Shown one piece after another: positions 51,699 through 61,650 of a DNA stretch of 64,000 nt (within the stretch, counting starts at the first letter, position 1; each line of letters starts with the position of its first letter). A program made the position numbers and the translations under genes. The notes under the pieces are model-generated. The model saw nothing but the letters and a program-made list of their open reading frames with translations. It searched no databases and was not told where the DNA came from. Source of the DNA: Endozoicomonas sp965232255 (lineage in GTDB: Bacteria; Pseudomonadota; Gammaproteobacteria; Pseudomonadales; Endozoicomonadaceae); contig OZ246962.1 in NCBI GenBank assembly GCA_965232255.1, positions 496,001-560,000 on the forward strand, given 5' to 3'.

Positions 51699-52577
51699 AT
51701 GAAAGTCATTGCTTTTGGTGCCAGCACCAGTGCCAATTCCATTAATAAAACGCTGGCCACATTTGCCGCCGGCCTGATCGAGCACGCCGAAGTGATCGTA
51801 CTCGACCTGAACGACTACCAGGTGCCTCTGTGCAGCGAAGATAGCGAAAAAACCATGGGCCAGCCCGACGGTGCCAGGCAGTTTCTGGCGGATCTGTCCC
51901 GGGCCGATGCCCTGCTGATCTCTGATCTCTTTTGCCGAGCACAACGGTCACTACCCTGCCGCCTACAAAAACCTGTTTGACTGGGCCACCCGCATTGACC
52001 GGAAGGTTTACCAGCACAAACCGGTGGTTTACCTGGCCACATCGCCGGGGGCTGGGGGCGCCGCTTCGGTACTGGCTGCGGCAACCAACTCGACCCGCTT
52101 TTTCGGGGGTGATGTCAGGGCGTCCATTTCCGTACCAACTGGGGTGAGTTTGTCAGACAACTGGAGTACAAGTCCGAGTGGACTGGCCGTATTCTCGTTA
52201 AAATCGACAGATTCTTCCCCAGTTCCAAACGGTGCTCCGGCTGTGGGTTTGTTCATGAACGTCTGCCGTTGTCTATCCGTCATTGGCGTTGCCCTGAGTG
52301 CCACGTTAAACACGACAGAGACATCAATGCAGCCATCAATATCAAAGCCGCTGGGCTGGCGGTGTTAGCCTGTGGAGCGACCGGAACGGGGGTGGCAGGG
52401 TCTTAGACTTTGCCATTCAGGGAAGGCGTGTTGAAACAGGAAACCCGTTGGGTGACTAACGGGAATCCCACTCCTTTAGGGGCGGGAGGATGTCAAAATT
52501 TTGATATGGAGAAGGGAGAACTCACCAACCCTGAACTGCTGACGCAAATAACAGCGGCCGTAGAAAAACTGCGTTAG
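51699..52577 (+). pseudogene. NAD(P)H-dependent FMN reductase, frameshifted and interrupted
   Basis: A flavodoxin-like NADPH-FMN reductase. MKVIAFGASTSANSINKTLA is the start with the FMN phosphate loop. At 51916-51929 TGATCTC is duplicated in tandem, shifting the frame; removing one unit restores ALLISFAEHNGHYPAAYKN, then LFDWATRIDRKVYQHKP and YLATSPGAGGAASVL. After RASISVPT (about 52136-52140) a tnpB fragment intrudes, and the native end resumes at 52494 as QNFDMEKGELTNPELLTQIT and AAVEKLR, stopping at 52575-52577. Two independent lesions make it non-functional. Confidence 0.88.
52137..52495 (+). mobile_element. 3' end of an IS200/IS605-type element (tnpB fragment plus right end)
   Basis: From 52137 the plus strand encodes NWGEFVRQLEYKSEWTGRIL, the zinc-ribbon SSKRCSGCGFVHERLPLSIR with CxxC and later CPEC, then HDRDINAAINIKAAGLAVLA, the last RuvC Asp region of OrfB/TnpB, ending at TAG 52404-52406. 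Hairpins follow (CCCGTT/AACGGG at 52444-52463; CCCACTCC...GGGGCGGG at 52467-52486) and the typical right end GGAGGATGTCA. In intact elements this end is also the scaffold of the guide omega-RNA. The 5' four fifths of tnpB and the left end are missing. Confidence 0.87.
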
Positions 52578-52748
52578 CAGCTATCACACGATTGCACTTG
52601 TGAGGAATGGAAGCTTGTTTTTCGGTGGGACAAATAGGTAGCTGGTCAAATATGCAGTCTGGGCGGCCACTATAAGTCGGGACCGCCCTGAGGATTACAT
52701 CGTGAAAATCCTTTTCACGTTGGCAGCTTTTTAGACACCCATGGGGAG

Positions 52749-54302
52749 TTAGAAGCCCATTGGCAGCCCAAAACTGAAGAACATCACCAGCATAACCGTC
52801 CAGATGCTAATAAAAGCAATGGAGTACGGCATCATAATGGAGATCTGATCACCGATGGTCATCTCCGGCTTGTATTTACGCATAAAGGCCAGAATAACAC
52901 CTGCATAGCTCATCATTGGCGTGATGATGTTGGTACTGGAGTCAGCAATACGGAACGCTGCGGAAATCACGTCTGGCGTCATGGTTGGGTTGACCTGATA
53001 AAGCATGGGAATGAAGATCGGACCGAGCAACATCCACTTGGAGGTCAGGCCGCCTACCAGCAGGTTAATAGTCGCGGTAACGATGACGAAACCAACCAGC
53101 AACAGTACCGGTACAGAGTCCAGTCCAAGGGCTTGCAAAGCGTTGGCGCCCAGATACGTTACGTAGGTTCCCAAGCCAGAAGCCCCAAGCAGAGCCAAAA
53201 ACTGATAGGAGAAGAAGGTCAGCACTAGAATGTAACCCATGGTATTCATCTGCTTGACCATGGCCTTGACCACACAACTTACTGACGTGAACTTGCCCAC
53301 AGCCGCACCGTAGAATACACCGGTGATGATGAAGAACAGGACAATCAACAAGACCATGTTATTCATGTACGGCGTAATCACACGACCTTGGTCGTTAGTG
53401 AAGCTAGCCAGCGGCCCCATGCACAACCCGGCAATGGCCAGTACCGCAACAATGGCACCGATGCCGGCCATTTTCATGCCCTTCTCTTCTTCTGGCTTCA
53501 CCCGGAAGTCACTGAGATCCATATCCTCCGGAATGGTGTAACTCATCTTTTCCAGCCGTGGCGTGATAAAGCGCCGAGTGACCCAGGCACCCAGAATACT
53601 CAGCAAAAGCACTGAAGCGGCCAGGAAAAAGTAATTCATGGTTGGTGCGTTCAGCGGTGTGCCGGCGGCATCCGTGAAAGGTACGCCCTGGGTTTCAGCG
53701 AACAGCTGGGCATTGTTACCCATGATGGCATCAATAGGCGTAGCTGGAATCAGGTTAGCACTGAAGCCGGCAGACACTCCGGCAAATGCCGCTGCCATGC
53801 CGATCAGAGGATTCTTGCCAATCCCGGCGTAAAGCATACCGGCCAGTGGGACCAGAATCAGATAACCGGCGTCCGATGCCACACTGCTCATGATGCCAAG
53901 AAACACCAGCAGCAATGGCAGAAAACGTTCGCTGATGTGCGAACCGGCCTTTTTGATCAGAGTCCCAAGCAGTCCTGACTCTTCGGCAATACCCACACCG
54001 AGTACCGCAATCAGGATAATACCCAGCACGCCGTTACCAAATGCCAGCCAGTTTTTCAAAATCGCGTGATCGAAAATCCAGCGGACATTCTCAGTGGTCA
54101 TCATGTTCTTAATGGCATAATCCACCGGGTTGCCGTCAGCGCCAACACTGCTGAAGGTATAACCGCCCATCATCACTGACACCAGCGCAGTGACGACAAA
54201 TAGCGCCATAAAGATCACAATGGGATCAGGAATTTTTTTCCCAAGCCGCTCAATCAGGGACATCGTTGGTGGGGGCGTCGATAACGCGCTCGTCTGGCTC
54301 AT
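52749..54302 (-). CDS. AbgT-family p-aminobenzoyl-glutamate transporter
   Basis: 517 residues, about 11-13 hydrophobic helices. The start MSLIERLGKKIPDPIVIFMA, AILKNWLAFGNGVLGIILIA and the re-entrant-loop block VLGVGIAEESGLLG, then NLIPATPIDAIMGNNAQLFA, are those of the AbgT family. Members export sulfonamides or import p-aminobenzoyl-glutamate with proton or sodium coupling. No abgA/abgB peptidase genes are nearby, so substrate is open. It is convergent with the pseudogene and stands upstream of nothing obvious. Confidence 0.92.
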   Translation of the reverse strand: MSQTSALSTPPPTMSLIERLGKKIPDPIVIFMALFVVTALVSVMMGGYTFSSVGADGNPVDYAIKNMMTTENVRWIFDHAILKNWLAFGNGVLGIILIAVLGVGIAEESGLLGTLIKKAGSHISERFLPLLLVFLGIMSSVASDAGYLILVPLAGMLYAGIGKNPLIGMAAAFAGVSAGFSANLIPATPIDAIMGNNAQLFAETQGVPFTDAAGTPLNAPTMNYFFLAASVLLLSILGAWVTRRFITPRLEKMSYTIPEDMDLSDFRVKPEEEKGMKMAGIGAIVAVLAIAGLCMGPLASFTNDQGRVITPYMNNMVLLIVLFFIITGVFYGAAVGKFTSVSCVVKAMVKQMNTMGYILVLTFFSYQFLALLGASGLGTYVTYLGANALQALGLDSVPVLLLVGFVIVTATINLLVGGLTSKWMLLGPIFIPMLYQVNPTMTPDVISAAFRIADSSTNIITPMMSYAGVILAFMRKYKPEMTIGDQISIMMPYSIAFISIWTVMLVMFFSFGLPMGF

Positions 54303-54423
54303 TTACATCACTCCTGTAAACCAGGTTTTACCAGATCAGCCGTATGGACTGATCCGCAGAAAAAACGTCCGTTTTGTCGGTCCGGAATCATGGACCAGCA
54401 CCAACCATCCCTGACTGTGGTCT

Positions 54424-55494
54424 TCACAATGATTGTGGCAAGCGAAACAATGCATCCACATGTTGTTGCAGCCCTTTGGCCTGATCCAACAATCCCAGGG
54501 CTTTTGCCATGTCGCCAGCCTTAAAGCAGGCGACTAACTGGTTTCGATAAGCCGCTGATAATTGTTCGGTCAGATCCGTTGCAGTCGACTCGGCCATTGC
54601 CATCGTCGTGCCGCCGCCACGCTTATATAAAGTGGCAAAATCGGCCTGCAAACTTTGCTGCAAGGCATCTAGCTGTTCTCGCATTTGCAGGGCAGCTGCT
54701 ACATCACCTGAATCCAGCAGTTTTTTAATTTCTTCGCGATAAGTCCTGCTGATGGCCACCGTATCCAGTTGGTTAGCAACGACTACTGACTTTTGCCCAC
54801 CCGTCTGAACCGGTGCCTGGTAAGCTGGTGCCGGAGCACTGGCAGGCAGATAAGCAGCCATAAGTGCCGTCGCTTCAAGAATAATGTCACCGCTTTCTGA
54901 CGCTATGGCCCAAATGTCATTGGTCATCGGTGGCATCGTCCCACGTACCTTGGCATACTCCTTTTCCTGATCCACCACCATAATCTGATGCTGACGACCA
55001 AGGTCGTTCATCAATACAACCATGTATTCTACGGGGGGCAACAACGGATCACGGTTATCCACGACGAAATTGTGATAAAAGTACTCCTGCGTCATCAGTC
55101 CTGGTTTCTGGTATTCCAGGGCCGTGGCCGGCAGGGTCTTAATTACCTTGAAATCTTTATCCAACAGGCGCACTTCAGCCATAAAGGCAGAAGCCTTACG
55201 ACCAAATTCGGCCCGGTCAATCTGGCTAATCAACTTAAAGCGATAGGCACCGTAAGCCGGTATTTTCCAGCCCAATACAGCCGATTCATTGCCATCAAGA
55301 CGTATATGCGTCGACTCTTGATTTAGCGCAGCGGTATATCTAACACCGTCGTCGTAAATATTAAGCGGGGAATAATTCAGTGTTGCCAGCGATTGATAAA
55401 CGACTTCCGACGGCAAGTCTGCCACATCAGCTGGGTTATGGGTAGCACATCCGAACAGAAGACTGGTCGCCAAAGCCAAGGCGAGTTTTTTCAT
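54424..55494 (-). CDS. malM: MalM-like maltose operon lipoprotein
   Basis: 356 residues. MKKLALALATSLLFGC is a lipoprotein signal with lipobox LFGC (Cys16). The N-terminal half has beta-rich text typical of MalM (AALNQESTHIRLDG, WKIPAYGAYRFKLISQIDR, FYHNFVVDNRDPLLPPVEYM). The C-terminal third is helical and repetitive (EQLDALQQSLQ, MAKALGLLDQAKGLQQ), longer than E. coli MalM (about 306). MalM is a periplasmic, mal-operon-linked protein of unclear biochemical role. It is the last gene of this operon, 159 bp after malQ. Confidence 0.82.
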   Translation of the reverse strand: MKKLALALATSLLFGCATHNPADVADLPSEVVYQSLATLNYSPLNIYDDGVRYTAALNQESTHIRLDGNESAVLGWKIPAYGAYRFKLISQIDRAEFGRKASAFMAEVRLLDKDFKVIKTLPATALEYQKPGLMTQEYFYHNFVVDNRDPLLPPVEYMVVLMNDLGRQHQIMVVDQEKEYAKVRGTMPPMTNDIWAIASESGDIILEATALMAAYLPASAPAPAYQAPVQTGGQKSVVVANQLDTVAISRTYREEIKKLLDSGDVAAALQMREQLDALQQSLQADFATLYKRGGGTTMAMAESTATDLTEQLSAAYRNQLVACFKAGDMAKALGLLDQAKGLQQHVDALFRLPQSL

Positions 55495-55653
55495 TATTAA
55501 TTTCCGGTAACGTCAATCGAAGGACTTGGCTGTGATGGCCATCATGGCAAATTCCGGAGTCCCAAAACGTTAACACCCACATCTCCCGCCGCAGTGCGAA
55601 AGGAGATGATTGGGTATGAGCGTCCAAGCTCCGAAATCCGTTCAGCAAACGCC

Positions 55654-57849
55654 TCAATCGGCCTGGCGACAACCTTTCAAATTAATGAAGAATCGACGAT
55701 TCTCCTCACTGGCCAGCAGTTCATCGATGGAGTGAGTTAAACGACGACGCCAGTTTGGATACTCCGCACTGGTGCCCGGCACATTGACCGGAGTGTCGAT
55801 CATCATCATATCTTCCAATTGGAAAGCAGTGATTTGCGCGGTGGACAAAGCCAGGTAATAACTGAACCGCTCCATCAACTCCCGAGTAAAAGCCGGTGCT
55901 GTGTCAGCGTGCGGATCGATACCAGCAGGCAATTCGCCAATATCGGCCAGAGTCGTGATCACTGCCTTGCGGCTCTGCTCACGGGCATCGTGGTCCGCTG
56001 CTGCGCGCTCCTTCGAGTAGAAGCCCAGCGAGCACATCAGCTCGATATCCTTGCCTTCCCACCAGCCTTTCAACGTTGGCGTATCGTGACTAACCAGCAT
56101 GGCCAGTACCTTTTTTCGATACTCAGCCGGCCACATATAGTGATCACCTTCTTGTTGGAAGATACCCACCACACTGCCGTACATCCGCGCGGCTGGCAGA
56201 CTGTCAGTAATCTCCTGTGGCACCACGCCCAGGTCTTCACCGAACACCAAACACTGCTGACGATGGCTTTCCAGCTTGATAATGCCCAGTAAGTCGTGCA
56301 GCGGATAGTGCACATAACAGCCATAACGGGCACCTTTGTGCTCAGTGTTGCCGTTCGGGCACCACCAGAGGCGAAACAGTCCCATAGCATGGTCGATACG
56401 CAACGCACCGCAGTTACGCATATTGTTGCGAATTAACTCGACAAACGGCTGGTAACGCTCCTGGCGCAAGACCACCGGATTAAACGGCGGCAGTCCCCAG
56501 TCCTGCCCCATAGGACCAAGACCGTCAGGCGGCGCACCGGTGCTGGCACCCAGGACAAACAGATTACGATCGGCCCACACGTCAGCGCCGTTGCTGTCCA
56601 CGCCCACGGCCAAGTCGCGGTACAGACCCATCAGCATGCCAGCATCCTTGGCTTTTTGCTGGGCAGCGTGCAACTGCTCATCCATCTGCCACTGCAAATA
56701 CTTAAAGAAGGTAATGCGTGCCTGATTCTCTTTGGCAAACATCTGCACCTCTTTGCTATCTGGCCGCTGGTACGCTTCTGGCCAACAGCTCCAGCCCCAG
56801 CTGTTACTGTCGGTTTTACGAAAGTGCTCAAACAGCGCATCGAACAAGGCGAACTGATCCAGTCGCTTCCCCCGGGACTGACAGAAAGCGACAAAAGCCT
56901 GATCGCGCTCACTGTTCTTGCCCAAGTGCTGTTGTTCGAACCGGGTAAACAATGCCTCCAGCACACGCACCTTTAATGGTGCTACTTTGTCGTATAACAC
57001 CAGATCAGAAGCGCGCAACTCATCCAGCAGTGCCTGATGGCTGGCAACAATATCTTGCGCCTCAGGGCAATCGGCGTACTCCGCTACCCGCTGTGGGTCG
57101 AGGTAAAGTGCATTATCAAACAGACGACTTGAAGGACTATAAGGCGAACAGTGCAGTGGATTGTCCAGGTAAAGCGCGTGCACCGGGTTGAGGCCAATAA
57201 AATCAGCACCCTGCTCACCCATACCTGCTGCCAGCTTGCCCAGATCGGTCAGATCACCCATGCCCCAGTTGCGCGACGAACGCAAGGTATAGAGCTGAAC
57301 ACCAGAACCCCAGACTTTCTTATCCCGCTTCATCGCCTTCGGCTCATAGCACACCCTGGGCACGACAATCAGACTGGCCTCAGCGTTAATGTGCTGTGCG
57401 CTAACTACCAGAGTGTGATAACCCAGCGGCAGGTATTCAGGCACCGAAACGTCCAGGGCAATGAACGCTTTATGCGCTACGGTGACGCTTTCGCGTAGTG
57501 CAGTCTGTGTCAGTTCAGCGCAGTGAGTAACCTGATCACCATTTTCCAGCGTGATGGTTAAGTTAACAGACGATGGACACATACTTTTCTGGCAGCGCAG
57601 CTCAAAGGTAAACGCAGCGCCCTGATGCACCACGATCACCGGTGCCAGTGGCGCTTGCCACTGGCTCAGTTCCGTCTCGGCAATCGCCCTGGTCAGCGCC
57701 TCATTGCTGCTGACGTCAAACCCCATAGCGGCCAGTAACGGAATCTTGTTCTGACTGTCGATGGCGACCGGCGCCCCATCCCAATCCAGATAACCACTGG
57801 CCATACCGCACAGATCACCCAGGCGGTCAATTAATTGCAGATCAAGCAT
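55654..57849 (-). CDS. malQ: 4-alpha-glucanotransferase (amylomaltase)
   Basis: 731 residues from ATG at 57849 (MLDLQLIDRLGDLCGMASGY); the longer frame overlaps malK. A GH77 enzyme that transfers glucan chains and releases glucose during maltodextrin use. WGSGVQLYTLRSSRNWGMGD opens the catalytic barrel; LRIDHAMGLFRLWWCP carries the nucleophile Asp, CLVFGEDLGVVPQEI the acid/base Glu and LVSHDTPTLKGWWEG the third Asp. The N-terminal part, about 150 residues, is an extra MalQ-type domain. 19 bp after malK. Confidence 0.95.
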   Translation of the reverse strand: MLDLQLIDRLGDLCGMASGYLDWDGAPVAIDSQNKIPLLAAMGFDVSSNEALTRAIAETELSQWQAPLAPVIVVHQGAAFTFELRCQKSMCPSSVNLTITLENGDQVTHCAELTQTALRESVTVAHKAFIALDVSVPEYLPLGYHTLVVSAQHINAEASLIVVPRVCYEPKAMKRDKKVWGSGVQLYTLRSSRNWGMGDLTDLGKLAAGMGEQGADFIGLNPVHALYLDNPLHCSPYSPSSRLFDNALYLDPQRVAEYADCPEAQDIVASHQALLDELRASDLVLYDKVAPLKVRVLEALFTRFEQQHLGKNSERDQAFVAFCQSRGKRLDQFALFDALFEHFRKTDSNSWGWSCWPEAYQRPDSKEVQMFAKENQARITFFKYLQWQMDEQLHAAQQKAKDAGMLMGLYRDLAVGVDSNGADVWADRNLFVLGASTGAPPDGLGPMGQDWGLPPFNPVVLRQERYQPFVELIRNNMRNCGALRIDHAMGLFRLWWCPNGNTEHKGARYGCYVHYPLHDLLGIIKLESHRQQCLVFGEDLGVVPQEITDSLPAARMYGSVVGIFQQEGDHYMWPAEYRKKVLAMLVSHDTPTLKGWWEGKDIELMCSLGFYSKERAAADHDAREQSRKAVITTLADIGELPAGIDPHADTAPAFTRELMERFSYYLALSTAQITAFQLEDMMMIDTPVNVPGTSAEYPNWRRRLTHSIDELLASEENRRFFINLKGCRQAD

Positions 57850-57868
57850 GGTTTTTTTCACAAATGGA

Positions 57869-59011
57869 TTAATCAAATTTTGGCGACTGAGTTCGTTTAA
57901 ATGCCTTGCCATGGGCATCGAACAAGTGGCAGCTCTCGGGCGGCACACCAACGCGGAATTCAGAACCCCGTTCACGGCGCATGGAGTCTTCTATGCGAGC
58001 AATAAATGCTTCGTGGCTATCGGGGTGCTGCAAATAGACAAACGACTCGTTACCGAGGCGCTCAATGGTTTCAATGTTACCGGCAATCCAGTTTTTACCG
58101 CCAGCATTGCCGTCTTGTTTCAACACATCCTGTGGGCGAATTCCCAAGGTCACTTTGTCACCGGGGTTGGCATGGCGAGTGTCGTTACACACGGTCAACT
58201 CAGTGCCACACTCCAGTTTGATGCGCGTCTCGCTTTTTCCTGAGGCCACGATGCTTGCCCGGAAGAAGTTCATTTTCGGCGAGCCGATAAAACTGGCCAC
58301 AAACAGGTTGCACGGGTTGTGGTACAACTCCAACGGCGCTCCCACTTGCTCCAGGTTGGTTTCGGCTCCTGGCGCCAGCGGGCTGAGCACGACGATGCGA
58401 TCAGCCAGCGTCATGGCTTCTACCTGATCATGGGTGACATAAATGGATGTGGTTTTCAGGCGGTCGTGCAGACTGGCCAGCTCCTGACGCATCTGTACCC
58501 GCAAAGAGACATCCAGGTTAGACAGCGGCTCGTCAAACAGGAACAGCCTTGGCTCTTGAACAATGGAGCGCCCAATGGCCACGCGCTGACGCTGGCCGCC
58601 AGAAAGCGCTTTGGGCTTACGATCAAGCAGTTTTTCCAACTGCAGGATTTTCGCCGCTGCTGCCACTCGCTGGTTGATTTCGGCTTTGTCCGCCTTGGCC
58701 AGCTTGAGACCAAATTCCATGTTTTCCCGCACCGTCATGTGGGGGTACAGAGCATAAGACTGAAATACCATGCCAACCCGACGCTCGTTGGGTGGCATAT
58801 CGTTGGAACGCTCGCCATCGAGCTCCAGCAGCCCGGCAGAAATGTCTTCCAGACCGCAAATCATACGCAACAGCGTCGATTTGCCGCAGCCAGATGGTCC
58901 GACGAAGGCAACAAACTCACCGTCGTTTATGTGCAGGTTGATATTCTTCAGAACAAAGGTTTTGCCGTTGTCGTAACTTTTATCCAGCTCGGTCAGCTTT
59001 ACGTCAGCCAT
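57869..59011 (-). CDS. malK: maltose/maltodextrin ABC transporter ATPase MalK
   Basis: 380 residues from ATG at 59011, which has AAAGAGAA upstream. Walker A GPSGCGKST is at residues 38-46; the Q-loop FQSYALYP, signature LSGGQRQR, Walker B LFLFDEP and H-loop VTHDQVEAM are all present. The C-terminal OB-type regulatory domain (about 240-380), with GIRPQDV, allows inhibition by EIIA-Glc and, in E. coli, sequestration of MalT. It powers MalFGK2. Located between malG and malQ. Confidence 0.97.
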   Translation of the reverse strand: MADVKLTELDKSYDNGKTFVLKNINLHINDGEFVAFVGPSGCGKSTLLRMICGLEDISAGLLELDGERSNDMPPNERRVGMVFQSYALYPHMTVRENMEFGLKLAKADKAEINQRVAAAAKILQLEKLLDRKPKALSGGQRQRVAIGRSIVQEPRLFLFDEPLSNLDVSLRVQMRQELASLHDRLKTTSIYVTHDQVEAMTLADRIVVLSPLAPGAETNLEQVGAPLELYHNPCNLFVASFIGSPKMNFFRASIVASGKSETRIKLECGTELTVCNDTRHANPGDKVTLGIRPQDVLKQDGNAGGKNWIAGNIETIERLGNESFVYLQHPDSHEAFIARIEDSMRRERGSEFRVGVPPESCHLFDAHGKAFKRTQSPKFD

Positions 59012-59112
59012 GTCGTTCTCTTTTAACCTGAAAAATGCGTTATTCCGTAATAACCGGTATCGTCTGTCAGTGGCTCCGGTGTGGTGATCGCCGTACACCG
59101 GACCACAGTCTG

Positions 59113-60003
59113 CTATCCCTTAACGCCGCCCGCCGTTAATCCATTGACCAGATAACGCTGGGCCAGCAGGAATACCACCGTAATCGGCATACCGGTCAGG
59201 ATGGCAGCGGCGGCAAAATCGCCCCAAAGGTAGTTCTGAGCATAGAGGAACTGTTTCACACCCACCGCCAACGTCAGTTTGTCCACGCCTTGCAGCAGTA
59301 CAGAGGCAATGGGGTACTCGCCGATGACCCCGATAAACGACAGAACAAAGACAACTGCCAGAATTGGCACCGACAGTGGCAACAGAATATGACGAAATGC
59401 CTGCCAGGGTGTGGCACCGTCGATATAGGCGGACTCTTCAAGAGCCACGTCGATACTCTCGAAATACCCCTTGATCAGCCAGATGTGCATGGTGATCCCG
59501 CCCAGATACGACATGACCAAAGCACTGTGGGTGTTCAGCCCTAACCAGGGCACCACGCCACCGAGCTTATTGAAGAAGGCGTGGAATGCCACCAGTGCCA
59601 GTACCGCCGGGAACATCTGCAAAATCATCATACTGGTCAGCAGATGGTTCTTGAGACGAAAACGCAGCCGGGCAAAGGCGTAAGCGCCAGTGGTAGAGAG
59701 CATGAGGATCAGCGCCGAGGTGGTCAGGCTCACCTTGATGGAGTTCCACAGCCAGGTCAGCACCGGAAAGGTGGGCTGCACAATATGACCGTCTGCGGTT
59801 TCGTAGGGAATGCCCAGCACCATGGCCCAGTGTTCCAGACTGGGGTTCTCGGGAATCAAACTGCCAGTGGCAAAGTTACCGGTCCGAAACGACACCGAAA
59901 TGATCATCAGGAACGGGAACATGATCAGGCACAGCAGCGCAATCATAACGATGCGCGCGCCCCAGATACGGTATTGCAGGTTACGTGGTTGCACCATTGC
60001 CAT
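59113..60003 (-). CDS. malG: maltose ABC transporter permease MalG
   Basis: 296 residues with six transmembrane helices. The cytoplasmic EAA loop reads EESAYIDGATPWQAFRHILL P-type, the MalK docking site. MIALLCLIMFPFLMIISVSF is the first helix, and the C-terminus LVNGLTAGGVKG matches MalG, where the tail reaches into the channel. 2 bp after malF. Confidence 0.97.
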   Translation of the reverse strand: MAMVQPRNLQYRIWGARIVMIALLCLIMFPFLMIISVSFRTGNFATGSLIPENPSLEHWAMVLGIPYETADGHIVQPTFPVLTWLWNSIKVSLTTSALILMLSTTGAYAFARLRFRLKNHLLTSMMILQMFPAVLALVAFHAFFNKLGGVVPWLGLNTHSALVMSYLGGITMHIWLIKGYFESIDVALEESAYIDGATPWQAFRHILLPLSVPILAVVFVLSFIGVIGEYPIASVLLQGVDKLTLAVGVKQFLYAQNYLWGDFAAAAILTGMPITVVFLLAQRYLVNGLTAGGVKG

Positions 60004-60005
60004 GA

Positions 60006-61598
60006 TCAGTACTCCTGTGAACTGCGGGTGGCCCTGAGATTTACCCAGGAGATAAAACCGACAATCAGGAAGATCATCGTGGCAATGGCTGAGGCCAGAC
60101 CAAAATCCTGACCGGCGACAAATGCCGTACGGAAAGTGAAGTTCACCAGCAGATCGGTAAAGCCAGCCTCGGTGGACGTACCTGGCATCATCGGGCCACC
60201 GGCGGTCAACAGGTCAATCAAGACGAAGTTGTTGAAGTTAAAGGCAAAGCTGGCAATCAGAATCGGTGCCATGGGCTTGGCAATATTGGGCAGGGTAATA
60301 AACAGCAGGTTATGAATCGGGTTGGCACCGTCAATGGCGGAAGCCTCATAGAGATCGTCCGGAATCGCCTTAAGCAGACCCATGCAGACAATCATCATAT
60401 AAGGATAACCGAGCCAGGTATTGACGATCAGGATCATGGTGCGAGCAAAGGTCGGATTGGTCATCCACTCTGGCTTAATGCCAAACAGCCCTTCGAGGAT
60501 CATATTGATCTCACCAAAGTTCTGGTTGAACAGCCCCTTGAAAATCAGAATAGAAATAAACGCCGGCACCGCATAGGGCAAAATCAGCAACACCCGGTAA
60601 ATCCCGCGTTCTTTCAGCGGTTCCCACTGCATCAGGTTTGCCAGCAGCAGCCCGATAATGGCGCACAAGGTGACGCTCATAACGGCAAACAGCACGGTCC
60701 AGACAAAGATCCTGAAAAACGGTTGACGAATGCCCTGGTCGTTTAATAGTCGGTCATAGTTTTCTCCTCCCACGTAGACGGAAAAACCGGGAGCAACCGG
60801 CTCACTATCGGCGGTGACATAAAAGCCGGTAACCATATCCGGGCGGATCATCTCACCGGTATGGATATCCACCAGTATGTTATCCGCCTCTTCCCGATAT
60901 TGGGGAGCCATGGCCGAAAACTCACGCAGTGATGACATTACTAAACGCTTATTGTCGTTTAAATTAATGCCAATCTCCCCAAGGACACCGCGCTGCTTGA
61001 CGATATCGCGCATGGACAGCTTATCCCCCTGCGCCGTTGCTCCTGCATACGCAGCAACTTCTTGTGCCTGACCGTCAAGGGTAAATGCCTCGGAGGTATA
61101 TACAATTTTACTGTCGTTTTTATCAGTCAGTTGCAGCTGGTATTGGTCGTCTTGCTGGTACAACGCCAGAGTGTAGGTCTGGTCAGCGGTTTTTACCTGC
61201 TTGGCCAGATGTATCTCTTTCACCCGTTCCAGGCTGAGAATATGGGCGGAGCCGTAGTTGGTGAACGAGATGCTGAAGGTATACACCAGCGGAAAAATGA
61301 CGAACATGATAATGCCCAGCAAACACGGGTATACGTAGCGATAACAATACCCTCCTTTGCTGGTAAAAACCCACGTACCCACACTGCCAAGCACCAGCAA
61401 GGTTAATGGGAACAACATTTCACCCTGGGCGTACAACAGAAAAGTCACGTAAAGCAGGGCTAAATCGATGAGGGCAACGAGTCCCCACTTTGGCCCGTTA
61501 CCAGACAACAGCTTCTTCATGCTGGCGGGTAGGGTCATGGTTTTTTTAGCATAGTCATCGCTGGTCGCCATTGACTCGGCATTGGCGGGTAAGGTCAT
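60006..61598 (-). CDS. malF: maltose ABC transporter permease MalF
   Basis: 530 residues, eight predicted transmembrane helices with the large periplasmic P2 loop (about residues 110-290) that contacts MalE. The EAA loop is EASAIDGANPIHNLLFITLP. The N-terminus contains MTLPA twice (residues 1-5 and 21-25), so the true start could be the later ATG; I keep the longer frame. FNFNNFVLIDLLTAGGPMMP forms part of the maltose site. Confidence 0.96.
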   Translation of the reverse strand: MTLPANAESMATSDDYAKKTMTLPASMKKLLSGNGPKWGLVALIDLALLYVTFLLYAQGEMLFPLTLLVLGSVGTWVFTSKGGYCYRYVYPCLLGIIMFVIFPLVYTFSISFTNYGSAHILSLERVKEIHLAKQVKTADQTYTLALYQQDDQYQLQLTDKNDSKIVYTSEAFTLDGQAQEVAAYAGATAQGDKLSMRDIVKQRGVLGEIGINLNDNKRLVMSSLREFSAMAPQYREEADNILVDIHTGEMIRPDMVTGFYVTADSEPVAPGFSVYVGGENYDRLLNDQGIRQPFFRIFVWTVLFAVMSVTLCAIIGLLLANLMQWEPLKERGIYRVLLILPYAVPAFISILIFKGLFNQNFGEINMILEGLFGIKPEWMTNPTFARTMILIVNTWLGYPYMMIVCMGLLKAIPDDLYEASAIDGANPIHNLLFITLPNIAKPMAPILIASFAFNFNNFVLIDLLTAGGPMMPGTSTEAGFTDLLVNFTFRTAFVAGQDFGLASAIATMIFLIVGFISWVNLRATRSSQEY

Positions 61599-61630
61599 GA
61601 TGTTTTCTCACTCCGGGAGGGGACTAACCA

Positions 61631-61650
61631 GGGGTCGTGATTACGACCCC
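61631..61650. promoter_or_regulatory. stem-loop between malE and malF
   Basis: GGGGTCGT at 61631-61638 and ACGACCCC at 61643-61650 form an 8-bp GC-rich stem with a 4-base loop, in the 113-bp gap just before malF. No T-run follows on the minus strand. By analogy with the malE-malF hairpins of enterobacteria it could stabilise upstream malE mRNA and hold back malF expression. Confidence 0.6.

Noticed and set aside
54190..54414. Plus-strand frame overlapping the abgT start
   Set aside because: It is antisense to the abgT N-terminus and has no independent support.
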